From Phlebotomus papatasi (Eukaryota > Arthropoda > Insecta > Diptera > Psychodidae), in contig NC_077222.1 of the NCBI RefSeq assembly GCF_024763615.1, positions 84,134,001 to 84,198,000 on the forward strand: DNA of 64,000 bases, written 5' to 3'. Of the stretch, positions 25,127 through 35,114 are shown one piece after another. Below the pieces are notes generated by a model. The model was not told where the DNA came from and did not search any database. It saw only the letters and a list, made by a program, of their open reading frames with translations. Numbering within the stretch: position 1 is the stretch's first letter; each line of letters starts with the position of its first letter. A program made the translations under genes and the position numbers.

Positions 25127-26112
25127 GGGTAAGTGTGCCAAATTTCGGGATAGTTGCAAATGAGCACCGAAGTCCTAAGTTTGAAATGCAATATTTTTAA
25201 TTCATATTGATATTTCTTGTTCCGTTCTTTGTTTTCTTTAAATCACTTTCTAAAATATTTAAAAATTAATAAAAATGTGGACATTGCTTTGGGTAGTATT
25301 CCCGCTACTTTGAGTGAAATTCCGGCCACCCTTTTTCTAACCACCTTTTGTGACGCAACGGATTAAAAATTTCAAAACGTCAAATGGAACAAGTTTAATA
25401 TTTAGTTTAATACGTTTATATGACCCACAAGCCCTGAGATCTTCCGTGTAATTTGTCCTGAAGACCTGAAGAGTAGCATCTCAAATTTACGCGCAGATTC
25501 CCGTAGCAATTTGCCCTTCCTGAACTCTTCCAAGGCCTTTTCCACATCATCTTTTTCATAGAAGCGATGGTTTTTCTATGAACATTGTAGAACTCAGAAA
25601 TTCAAAAAAAAAACACAAAATGAATAAGAAATTTAGGAAAGCAAAAGATGTTGCCGGAATAGGCAACACTAGCTCACCGGAGAGACACTCACAAAGTATC
25701 TACTTTCTTACGCGAAATACAGGATCCAGCTGGGAAATTTTACCCGAAATTTAAAGATTGATTCACTATTAACATAAACAGAAACAATCTTTAATGAAAA
25801 CTAATCAAATTTTCAGGAAAAACACTGAAGGAAAACCTTTTGCACTTCGCCACAAATTACAAGACTGCTAGAAACACAAGTGGTCTGTCACATTTTTTGT
25901 AAGACTCTTTTTCTACACTGAGTTTTTACAACACAATTTAAATTCAAATTATATCTAAAATTTAACGATCTTTGCGTTACTACATCTTAAAGTGAATAAA
26001 AATTTGAAAGCAAAATGAATTCATTGACTATTCGAAGATTACATACATAATTTTAATTATTTTATTTCCATGGCCGAAATTAGAAGCTGGCCGAACTTTG
26101 GCACACTTATCC
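25127..26112 (-). mobile_element. Family C (pogo-derived) element, copy 1
   Basis: 986 bp between TA dinucleotides. It starts GGGTAAGTGTGCCAAATTTC and ends with the inverse ('ggcacacttatcc'). It is in reverse orientation to the copy at 44756-45804. On the minus strand (about 25405-25585) it keeps the pipsqueak-type HTH coding remnant, but one base is missing near the start compared with the 45.3-kb copy, so the frame is broken. The remaining ~600 bp matches that copy's non-coding part. Confidence 0.8.
25405..25585 (-). pseudogene. Broken transposase N-terminus (psq HTH), pogo type
   Basis: Nucleotide-level relative of 45301-45486. The codons for YEKDDVEKALEEFRKG and the following RESARKFEM are intact, but a one-base deletion between the putative ATG (25583-25585) and this block puts a stop just before it. 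Pipsqueak-type helix-turn-helix domains form the N-terminal DNA-binding part of pogo/Tigger-like transposases. No DDE catalytic part follows. Confidence 0.6.
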
Positions 26113-26117
26113 TACTT

Positions 26118-26695
26118 CTCGTTCAGTAATAACCTTCCCAACTTGAGAGCTTTCTCCTGCTAAAATTTTTTCTGTACCGTTTGAAAGGTATATTAGAGAG
26201 AACTTACCTAAAAATCAGTTGGAAGTTCGAACGTTTAAAACCGACGAGTTATATGCCCTAGACACACTTACGACTTAAGCCGAGAGACGACTTAGTGAAA
26301 AATTATGGAAATGTAGTTTGAACATTATTTCTAATATAATTTACGCTAAGCCGTCTCTCTGCTAATCCTCAGGCCTGTCAAAGCCCATACACAAAAGTGA
26401 GCAAGTTCATCAAAAAGGCATTTATTTTAATAAAACTGAAATTCAAACGTTCTGCCATCCTGAAATTCCACAAAACTACACAAATATTTAGTTTTTGAAG
26501 CAAACTTTTACGATGTGTTGTTGTCATTATTGACGACTGAAGTGTCAAGAATACTGAAATTGGAAATGACAGAATAATCAGCGCTAAAGCGGCGAATACG
26601 TGAACTTGCACTTTAGGCTTCCGGTAGATTTTCGAATTGATTTGGTCTAGCTTTGGAGTGGCTTTATTTCTTCGAAAGGTTTATTACTGAACGGA
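26118..26695. mobile_element. Family K element, copy 1, with a nested MITE
   Basis: Begins CTCGTTCAGTAATAACC and ends TTTATTACTGAACGG. Its sequence matches 32031-32742 along its length except at 26253-26388, where a family E MITE is inserted. The parent without the insert is about 440 bp. Superfamily not assigned. Confidence 0.75.
26253..26388. mobile_element. Family E MITE, copy 3, nested in K
   Basis: Starts GCCCTAGACACACTTACGAC and ends near TGTCAAAGCCC; almost identical to the copy at 8825. It interrupts family K between 'cgagtta' and 'gtgagcaagttcat', which are near-contiguous in the other K copy. Confidence 0.8.
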
Positions 26696-26699
26696 ACCA

Positions 26700-27640
26700 T
26701 GTTGTCTAAACGCAAATATTTTGTACGCCGTTACCTTTCAATTCGTCTTCATACAACGCCCATCTGTTTTATATTTATTTATTTTTATTAATTAAGTTTT
26801 AAATTAAATTTATTTTTGAAAATCGACTCATGGGGAATGTGTTGGTTAATTAAATTTTTAATTAGTCAATATCTTAGGCAAACTAGTTGAACTTAGTTAG
26901 CTTAAATACAATTTACTATATTCTGTAAAGACACCTCCGAACCAGGTATTATCAGAATCCACTTGTACCAAAAAGAAGTTGAGAAAATTGTAAAAATAAA
27001 AGCAATGAGCAACCTAGTAAATTCTTTGTAATTATGCTTATAAAGAACCTCAATCAGGTGGAAGTGTTGTATATATTGAAGAAATTCATATATAAATTGT
27101 GGAAGTGCAAAGGAAGTATCACAGGGAAGTGATGTACACATTATTCCCATAATTATCTATCACTATATTTCAGCGTCCATATACTTATTTTGGATTTTAT
27201 TTTGGGTGACAGCATTATTAATTTCTTTTTATAATAATCAAAAGATTTCTTGTTCACGCTAGGAATCACTTTTCTCTTCGAAAAATCTTTCTAGAAAAAC
27301 ATCTTAAATTTCTGTTGGAATTTCTTTAATTAATCCTCATAAATAAATGACAAAATTTTAGTACGCTACAGATAATAAGAAACCTATCAACGATGGAATA
27401 TGCTTGCATACAGCGTCTGTTTAAAATTTCTAATATTTCACTGCAAGAATTATTAGTATTTTTTTTTTAACTTTTCTCGTTAGAGATTGAATGTTGTGTG
27501 CTCATTGTGTACAAGAAAAATTTCTTGTTCCAAAAATCGTCAACACGCTCAACCATGGCACATCATATGCAAACTATTCTATCTCGGATAATTTATTTCT
27601 GTGCAATTAATATCCGAATTTCCGCCGAGAAAGGATCTTA
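26700..27640. other. Intronic DNA, nothing recognised
   Basis: AT-rich sequence. The 82-codon minus frame 26902-27150 has no recognisable motif. Confidence 0.45.
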
Positions 27641-27647
27641 AATGTTT

Positions 27648-28520
27648 AAGCTGAGATTCTTTACAATCTCAGCTTTAGTGGTCATAGGTGAAATCTGACA
27701 TCGTCAGATCGGGCCCAAATTTTGGATTTACACGTTTTGACGCTCTTGGATCACGAATATCATATGCGCTAAAAATCTATTTTCGTGGACGCCCCGTCCC
27801 GTCCGTTCGTCCGTTGTATAACCACTACTGGAGAGAGAACGGAAATAGATATCGATAAGCGGTTTTCGGCAAAGGTTAAATGTCGATTGGCGGCTAGAAG
27901 TAAATGATGTCCCGCCTTTTTGGAATACCTCAAAATTTTGTTTTCTCAATAACTCAGCCCCTAATACATAGCTTTCTTAAGGTCTCCTGACCCCCCTGAC
28001 CCGAGCTATAAGAGGTCAAAAATTGAATTTTTAAATGGTCATATCTCCAGTTCTAACTAACGGAATGCGAAAAATTTTGGTGTTTTGTAAAGCTCTCGTG
28101 GAGTACTACAACCCTTATGACACCCCAATTTCATACGATTTAATCGAAGGTTCGATTATTCGAAAAATCTATTTTCAATTAATAATATCGAATATTTCGA
28201 ACACCAGACGATGGTTTTTTAGATTTTAGTATGTTGTAGCTGAGCTAGAGACCTTTCCAACGGTGGGTCGCAGTCCTCCCTCAATGTTCCCTGACCTGAG
28301 CTATAATCGAAAATATCTTGACCGGACCATATTTTCAGTGTTTATGAAGCGATTTCGATGAAATTTTAGTATACATTGTATCTGAGTTCGAGATCTTTCT
28401 ACTGATCGGTCCCATCTGTCTCTACATCAACCTACTGTACCCCGACCTTTAGTATTCAAATGGACCGGACTGTATCTCTAGTGTTTATTAACCAATGTCA
28501 ATGAACTTTCGTTTCTTTTG
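27648..28520 (-). mobile_element. Family I element, partial reverse copy
   Basis: Opens with a terminal hairpin (27648-27675, AAGCTGAGATT... and its inverse). It then carries, inverted, the same ordered blocks as 48708-50505: 'gatcgggc', 'gatcacgaatat', 'gtccgtccgttcg', 'ggttttcggcaaaggttaaa', 'cctgacccgagctataa', 'atatctccagttcta'. It fades into diverged module sequence near 28500. Confidence 0.65.
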
Positions 28521-28562
28521 TTGACCTTCCCCACTCAGAATATTTAAAATAGAAAATGACCA

Positions 28563-28848
28563 GTGATAAGCCCAGTTAAGCTTATGGTAGATGAGATTCT
28601 TTACACGCGACCTCGAAAAATGTGCAACTCGGAGTGCTTGCAACTCGGAATGCGTGAAAATTCGATTGTGAATTGAATTTTGGGGGTAAAGAATCGCGTC
28701 GAGCCAATTTTATTCATTTTGACTGACAAGAACAGGTTACTCAATGCGAGTTTTTACCCCAAAAATTCAACTCACAATCGAATTTTCACGCATTTCGAGG
28801 ACACCTGTAAAGAATCTCAGTTACCATAAGCTTATCTGGGCTTATCTC
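28563..28848. mobile_element. Family F fold-back element
   Basis: Almost the whole 286 bp is an imperfect inverted repeat with arms of about 110 bp. The outer ends read 'gtgataagcccag...aagcttatggta' and inverse, followed by 'tgagattcttta', and the inner parts by 'cgtgaaaattcgattgtga'. Single arms of the same sequence occur at 9011 and 17805, and a related block at 48708. Confidence 0.8.
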
Positions 28849-29340
28849 TGATTTTCTATTATTCTGTAAGAAACAAATTTCAAGTTATGAACATTCTATC
28901 TCTGATATTCCTAGTATATTTTCTTAACGCGTTAGTATGATACTAATTTTACTAAGACTAGATCTGAGAAGAGCGCAGTGATGCAGATATGGAGAAAACA
29001 TCAAAACATAAACGTGAAAATCACCATATTATCACATCAGTCGTGCAAATCAAGAATAGTCTATTTTAATAAGGAAATAAATTTAAGATAAGCTACTTTG
29101 GCTCTCAGCATCTCATGTAAAACTTCAGAACATTTTTATTTTAAAATTAAAAACAGACATTCAGTATACACAAACTTCTCAATTCTAAATCCCTTTGTGG
29201 GAAATCTCCCTTCTTCTGTTGAAATAGTGTAAAATGGAAATATTGATATCAAAAGACCCATATTGCATACTTATATTAAGAATACATGTTAGTGTTCTAA
29301 AATAAAATAATTCGAAACAGAAAATCGTCAATATAGTCTA
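28849..29340. other. Intronic DNA, nothing recognised
   Basis: AT-rich, no open frame of note. Confidence 0.45.
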
Positions 29341-29779
29341 GGATAAGTGTGCCAAATTTCGGCATAGTTGCATGCAAGCGCCAAAGTCTCAAATCTCTAT
29401 ATCTTTAATAGAAATTGATTTTTTTTCATTCCTTCTACTTAAGGAGTGTTGCTTAGAACCTTGTAGAAAGTTTATCGTCTTTATTTACTTTAAAATCATT
29501 CTTAATACATTTTTAAATAAATAAAAATGTAGACATAGCTTTGGTGCCCTATTTCGGCCACCTTCATTCTCATAGTTCCTTGCCCTTCGCGAATTCTTCC
29601 AATGTCTTTTCCACGTCATCTCGTTTGTCGAAGCTACATTTTTTGTTATTCTTTTGCATTGTATAATCTCTAGAGTATGTAAAAACTAAAAATTCATGGA
29701 AATTCGAGGAATAAAAAAGGCGGCCGGAATTGCAAGCTGGCCGGAATTGCAAGATGGCCGGAATTTGGCACACTTACCC
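29341..29779 (-). mobile_element. Family C (pogo-derived) element, copy 3, internally deleted
   Basis: 439 bp between TA dinucleotides (29339-29340 and 29780-29781), starting GGATAAGTGTGCCAAATTTC and ending 'ggcacacttaccc'. It is less than half the length of copies 1 and 2 because the long non-coding part is missing. It keeps a minus-strand HTH coding remnant. Confidence 0.8.
29570..29659 (-). pseudogene. Truncated psq-HTH transposase remnant
   Basis: From an ATG at 29657-29659 the frame reads 29 residues including SFDKRDDVEKTLEEFAKGKE and then stops. This is the first helix region of the same pipsqueak-type domain seen at 45301. It differs at several residues from the other copies, so it descends from a separate or older insertion. 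Confidence 0.6.
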
Positions 29780-29781
29780 TA

Positions 29782-30640
29782 CATATATTTTATTTAGATC
29801 ATTTTTGACATAAAAGTACATCTTTGATGTTTGAGAAAAGGAAATCCCTAAATTAAGAATCTTTTTATTTCATTTGAAATGGAAAATCTTCTGAATGCAT
29901 CAGATATAGAGAATCAGTTACTTCTGGATTTATCCATATATCAAAAGACAACAACATTCCTAACTTGTACACGTGGAAAGAGCGGCAACTAACCAGAAAA
30001 AAAGAGAATCATGAATATGGTTATAGAGTGAAGGAACAGATTAATGGCAAAATGTGGTGTGTGGAGTGAATGTGAATGAAATCGAAATTGCATGTCTATG
30101 ACCAACTAAATGACGACACAAACGGCCATTGCCGCTTCCTCTCTTCTTTCACTGATCCTTCGTCATTCATTCTTGTCGTATTTAAACTTCACCATGTGAG
30201 CGTCCAAGTGATTTAAATCCTATATTTATGTACATATTAACAAACATACACACAGTATTTATCTAATAAACTTTGTTGTACAACTGATTTATCAATGGAG
30301 AAAATTTAGTTTCAATTTATGATATTACCATCCACATTGGTAAATACATATTTGTACTTGTACACAACTTCCTTAGGTAATCACAAGAAGCAATACTCCA
30401 AAGCTTCTCATGTGTTATAAAACTTTCTATTTCTTAATGTAGCAAAGCAAAGTACGTCATATTCGTGTTTCAGAGTAAAAAAAAATGTTTTTTTTTTTAT
30501 TTTGCATGATGAGAAGTGCGAAAATATCAAGTGAGGATAGGTCTTCTTTGAAATATCACTGCAATGGTGATCCGATGGCATGGGAATGACCAAGATTTGC
30601 ACAAAAACGATATCATCAGCTGACTGACACATAAAAATGT
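29782..30640. other. Intronic DNA, nothing recognised
   Basis: AT-rich; no feature recognised. Confidence 0.4.
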
Positions 30641-30649
30641 CACTCTCTT

Positions 30650-31350
30650 TTGACACATTTCCCACTTGGAAGCACATTCGCGCGCAGCACACCAAATACC
30701 TTTGCTGCTCTATTCCTCGTCACATGGTTGGGTGGTAGATTGAGTGAAACAATTTTACCACCACATTTCTCTCACTTTCAGACCCAAAACACAACCCCCA
30801 ACCCCCATAAGCCTCCAACCACGTGGCATCGCAACTCACCCACAAGAGCACAGCTGCCGCATCAAACGGGACGCATTCCTAACTTTATTTCCTCGTTTTC
30901 TGCTCTGTGTGTATACACAATTTTCTCTCCTACCACCCTCTGCCCTCCCTCCATCCTCCATCAACCATACCCCGAAAAGAGCCAACATTCAATGCAAAAT
31001 ATACATTTTCTCTCTCCCTTACACGCTTTTCTTGTACATCAAATTGTATACGTCATATATAGTTATACAGGTTTTTATTATGTAAAGTGTGTACCTGTTG
31101 ATTGTACTAGACACCCCATCATCCTTAAACCACTATTTTATTGTTCTTTTTCACCACAGCCCCTCTGTCAAGGAGACACTACATTGCACACCCTCGTCCA
31201 ATGCTCAACACATCATCAAATCTATTGAAGAAGCCATAAGCCAGCACCATCTTTGCCATATTACCGGCGGCAAAATGTTAAAGCTAAACATTTTCATTCC
31301 TCCTCGAGATAGTCACTCAAAACATAGTACAACACATTGATTCAATTAAA
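30650..31350. other. Pyrimidine-rich island
   Basis: C- and T-rich + strand, apparently single copy. It contains the longest open frame in the window (192 codons, 30650-31228), overlapped by a 113-codon frame in another phase. Both are dominated by P, T, S and H and show no domain or splice structure. The coexistence of several long frames on one strand is typical of pyrimidine-rich DNA, where stop codons are rare. Not called as a gene. Confidence 0.45.
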
Positions 31351-31579
31351 TAAGAGTAGTTAATTCATTAAACGTAAAGTACTATGCCATATCTATTGAA
31401 TTAATGAACAAACTATGATTGTTCCCTATTACAAATATTGGGAAAAAATGCTCCTAAATAGTATGATTTATTGGAATGATACCTCGCAGAAAATCATTCT
31501 AATCTGGGCGAAGAAAAGGATAAATTTAGATCTACGAGATTCTTTTCACAACATCTCAACAGAAGTTCTTTTTACGCCT

Positions 31580-31975
31580 GCTGAAAGCCAAAGAGGCCTA
31601 TTAGTCTTACGGTTAAGAATCTTGAGCATAAGAACAAAGCTCCATAACTTTATAAGACCATAGTCCTGCCAGTTCTCACGTTTTCGTCTAAAAAGGCTGG
31701 ATCTTTAGCAAACAGAATTGCGGAATCTTGGCCCCGTTTGAGAGAATGATTCTACAACGGATCTTGGGCCCTGTACATAAGGAGGAACGATTCTGGAGCA
31801 TATAATAATTGAATTGTATGAGTGCTATTGAAAAGTCATTATGGTTAGCAAAAGTGAGAACGACTTTTAGTATGGAAAGTCTTTAGGGGTAGACTCTATG
31901 TTTCAAGAAGACAGACAGACCCAGTTTCCGAAGCACCTAGGACTAGGACGCTATCTCATTATGGGTGATTAATTG
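31580..31975 (+). pseudogene. LINE reverse-transcriptase C-terminal relic
   Basis: Translating across frameshifts and stops gives fragments in the order seen in non-LTR reverse transcriptases of insects: a 'TKLHNFIRP' block (canonically L-Y-K-T-L-I-R-P), then an 'ILGPV'-like block, then 'NELYECY'. Several stops and frameshifts interrupt it, so the copy is dead. The 82-codon frame 31415-31663 covers only its first part. The clade cannot be fixed from this fragment. Confidence 0.6.
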
Positions 31976-32030
31976 AAGAATAGTGGTGCGTAACAGGCTC
32001 GAGTAGTGATGGGGTTCTCTTCTGAGTCCT

Positions 32031-32742
32031 CTCGTTCAGTAATAATCTTCCCTATTTGTGAGCTCTCTTCGGTTGAGATTTTTTCTGTACCGATTCAAAA
32101 GTATATCAGAGAAGAGGGACAACTTACCGAAAAACTTACCGAAAGTTCGAACTTTTAAACCGAAGAGTTTCACAACAATGAGCAAGTTCATGAAAAGGAC
32201 ATTGATTTTAATGAAATTGCAATTTAAACGGTCTACCATCCTGAAATTACACAAAACTATACAAAAATCAACTTTTTGTAGTAAAACGTTTACACACTGT
32301 CGTTGACATTATAAAAGATTTAAGTATCAGGAGGAATACCGAAATTCGAAATAGTAGAACAAGCAACGCTAAAGCGACGAATATACACTGAGTGAGAGAA
32401 ATCCGAAAAAGTTAAAATAAGATTCTGGAAATGTTAATTTTACCCTGCAGTATTGATCCGAAATCGGAGTAAATATTACCCTTTTTAGGTGTATTGGAGG
32501 TTAAAGTTACCCTTTTTCATGTTAATTTTACCCTTAAAAAGATGTAAAATTAACATTAAAAAATGTTGCTATATTTTTACACCTAAAAAGTGTTAAAGTT
32601 ATGAGGAAAAAAAGTTAATCGCACCCTCTTTTTTTCTCAGTGTAAGAACATGCACTTTAGGCTTTTGGTAGCTTTTCGAAGAGGTTTGGCTTGGCTTTGA
32701 AGTGACTTTGTCTCTTCGAAAGGTCATTAATAACTGAACGGA
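32031..32742. mobile_element. Family K element, copy 2, with a nested MITE
   Basis: Begins CTCGTTCAGTAATAATC and ends AATAACTGAACGG. Matches 26118-26695 except that a family A MITE sits at 32386-32642. The minus frame 32036-32254 and plus frame 32058-32306 are within it and are not genes. Confidence 0.75.
32386..32642 (-). mobile_element. Family A MITE, copy 4, nested in K
   Basis: 257 bp flanked by TA on both sides. It starts CACTGAGTGAGAGAAATCC and ends TTTTTTTCTCAGTG. The parent sequence continues from 'gcgacgaata' to 'gaacatgcacttta', contiguous in copy 1 of K as 'gcgaatacgtgaacttgcacttta'. Confidence 0.9.
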
Positions 32743-33270
32743 GCCAGTCAGGCCAAGACCAGCAATTGATTTTTCGATGTTAGCACCCCAAACAGAGGTC
32801 GTACAAATAATATCTTAAAGTCGCAAAAATAAAGTTACGATAAATGCTGATTTAACTGATGATATGCAAAGCTTCTTAGAAAGAAAGGGATGTAAATTTT
32901 GACTATGTAATTTTCCTGATCTAAAAGGTATGCCGGATCCATTATGGCTAAATTATTTTAGTATTTTTGTTAAGGACTGAAGAGAAGTCTTTCAGGCTTT
33001 GCACACTCTGGCTTCGAACACTTCATATTTTTTCCAACATTTATTTAATGAATCTGACCTAAGGTTTTAGGAAAAATATGAAATGTTGCAAGCCAGATTG
33101 TGTGCGAAGCCTGAGACCTTTCCTCTACTAGAATTTTTACTGACAAACCGTTTTTACGATTTTTTTAGTACCGTAGGTGCGGTGATTTTGCACTTCTGTT
33201 TTTGGTAATTTTTTGTTTAATTTTAGCACTTAAGGATGGCCCTTATCCTCTTCATCAATTCTATGTATTA
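32743..33270. other. Intronic DNA, nothing recognised
   Basis: AT-rich. Near 32990-33120 a short imperfect inverted repeat joins 'aggctttgcacac' with 'gtgtgcgaagcct', about 110 bp apart, perhaps another small MITE. Confidence 0.4.
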
Positions 33271-33757
33271 CAGTAGATTCTTGCTCAATCGGCTGTTTTT
33301 CAATCAGGCGCAAAGTTTTGTTGACAATTTTCACATTTGATTTTAAAGCAAATTTGTTTAAATTCACTGTAATTCCCCATGTTTTATCGTGATTCTCTAT
33401 ATTTGAGCAGTTTTTATGGAATTTACACACTGAGAGCAATCCGAAAAAGTTAAAATAACATTCCGGAAATGTTAATTTTACCCTGCAGTATTGATCCAAA
33501 ATCGGTGTAAATATTACCCTTTTCAGGTGTATTAGGGGTTTAAATTACCCTTTTCCATGTTAATTTTACCCTTAAAAAGGTATAAAATTAACATTAAGAA
33601 ATGTTGATATCTTTTTACACCTAAAAATGTTAAATTTATGAGGAAAAAAAGTTAATCGCACCCTCTTTTTTTTCTCAGTGGAAAGATTTTTGATGCCCAA
33701 ATCTCTCGATAATTTAGATGACATTTTGCGCGATGTGCCCGATTGAGAGAGAGTCTA
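33271..33757 (-). mobile_element. Family B (pogo-type) MITE, copy 3, interrupted
   Basis: Starts CAGTAGATTCTTGCTCAATC and ends GAGAGAGTCTA. Removing the family A copy at 33428-33680 leaves about 234 bp, the same length as copies at 42678 and 56928. Its far terminus abuts another family A copy. The 89-codon minus frame 33230-33499 runs through it and is not a gene. Confidence 0.8.
33428..33680 (-). mobile_element. Family A MITE, copy 5, nested in B
   Basis: 253 bp, CACTGAGAGCAATCCG to TTTTCTCAGTG. It splits the B sequence at 'ggaatttaca' / 'aaagatttttgatgccc', which are adjacent in the uninterrupted copies. Confidence 0.9.
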
Positions 33758-34008
33758 CTGAGTAAAAAAAGAGGGAGCGATCAACTTTTTTCCTCATAAC
33801 TTTAACACTTTTTAGGTGTAAAAATATATCAACATTTTTTAATGTTAATTTTACACCTTTTTAAGGGTAAAATTAACATGAAAAAGGGTAACTTTAACCC
33901 AGAATACACCTAAAAAGGGTAATATTTACACCGATTTTAAATCAATACTGCAGGGTAAAATTAACATTTTCGGAATGTTATTTTAACTTTTTCGGATTTC
34001 TCTCAGTG
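33758..34008 (+). mobile_element. Family A MITE, copy 6, at the edge of B
   Basis: About 251 bp in opposite orientation to copy 5 and only 77 bp away, forming an inverted pair. The first two bases of the expected CACTGAG are missing, so it begins CTGAG directly after the B terminus GTCTA. It ends TCTCTCAGTG. Confidence 0.85.
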
Positions 34009-34139
34009 AACTTTTAATGTTTTGAGTAGTTATAGCATTTCTTGAGACCTTTCATTATTACACTATAGGTTATCTTACATTCGGCGAATAAAATTATATA
34101 GGCTTATCTGACCAATCTATAGCAACGTATTTTTCATTT

Positions 34140-34302
34140 TCGTCTTTGTGTTAATACATCCTAAAATGAATAAAGATTTAAAAGCAAAATGAATTCATTG
34201 ACTATTTGAAGATTACATACATAATTTAAATTATTTGCATGACCGAAATTACACTCAAAGTGACCGAAATTAGAAGCTGGCCGAAATTTGGCACACTTCC
34301 CC
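34140..34302. mobile_element. Family C end fragment, copy 4
   Basis: Matches the last ~160 bp of the 25.1-kb family C copy ('gcaaaatgaattcattgac', 'gattacatacataat', 'attagaagctggccg') and ends 'ggcacacttcccc' before TA. The rest of the element is missing. Confidence 0.7.
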
Positions 34303-35057
34303 TATTTGAGGTTTTTACAGATATCTAAAAAAAATACCTTTCGCTCTTCTTTTTTTGACAAATCACTATGAGTAAAAAAATGACTTCACCCGTTCGTCTA
34401 CCTCTCTGTTTGCCCATGATAATGGCTGAAAGTTAGCCGCGATTCAAATAATCGTTTTATGTTTCTTTCAAAAAAGAAAAAAGAAAAAAACAACCATGTA
34501 AAAATTTGTTAGTACGAAAAGGATCTATTTTCCGCACAATCGCGTAAAAAAATTCTAACTATTTAATAATCTCATCAAGTTATTAATTTTCTTAATCTCA
34601 ACTAATATTCTAAAATCCAAATATAAATACATTTTTAATTGAAATTGCATAATAAATTGAGTGTAAAGAAGGAGAATTACCGGCTACAATTCAAAGAACT
34701 GCTCAAGAGTTGGCAAAGTTGGCAAAGACCATTAAAAGATCAAGGGAACGTAATTGCCTCTTTCGTCCCTTTGTATATATAATCAGCTGATTTTCCTTGT
34801 TTGTTTACAGAACCATTCAATTTAATTTCTCACCATATCACATTTCTTGCCTAACATTCCACCACACTTCACAATTTTACCCTCTCTGTAAAACCACCAT
34901 AATGCTCGTATAATCGATCCCATTGCTCTTTTACTCGCCATAGTCATTGTATTTTTTCCCTTAGAATGACGTCAGGGGATTACGTCATGGATATCATGTG
35001 AGAAAACACCCCATTTAAGCAAACAATAGATTATATATTGAATATTTATAAACTTAC
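34303..35057. other. Intron next to exon C, with CRE-like sites
   Basis: Non-repetitive DNA directly downstream of exon C in the direction of transcription. Includes TGACGTCA at 34967-34974 and a TACGTCA half-site at 34981-34987. Nothing else was recognised. Confidence 0.4.
34967..34987. promoter_or_regulatory. Paired CRE/ATF-like sites
   Basis: A full palindromic TGACGTCA followed within 7 bp by TACGTCA. The full palindrome is the CREB/ATF consensus. It lies about 70 bp from exon C. Function is inference; such an octamer can arise by chance a few times in 64 kb, but the pairing is less expected. Confidence 0.35.
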
Positions 35058-35114
35058 CCCAGTATCAGCGTCGTTTGCATTTGGTGTCGAAGCTTGACTT
35101 GGTCGATTTGGATA
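35058..35114 (-). CDS. osa: osa (ARID1-like) internal exon C, 19 codons
   Basis: A 57-bp exon on the minus strand. The acceptor is a pyrimidine tract ending TTTCAG just above 35114 and the donor is GGG|GTAAGT just below 35058. It reads YPNRPSQASTPNANDADTG with no stop and phase-0 borders on both sides. It follows exon B in transcription order after a 4.6-kb intron, and the joined frame is open. Osa/ARID1 is the signature subunit of the BAP-type SWI/SNF complex in the nucleus; this part belongs to its long, disordered, Pro/Ser-rich N-terminal region ahead of the ARID DNA-binding domain. The assignment leans on exons A and B, since 19 residues alone are not diagnostic. The next exon would lie left of the window, making the following intron at least 35 kb. 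Confidence 0.6.

Noticed and set aside
30650..31228. 192-codon open frame, longest in the window
   Set aside because: Low-complexity P/T/S/H composition, no domain, no splice context, other long frames overlapping in the same pyrimidine-rich island; stop codons are rare in such DNA.
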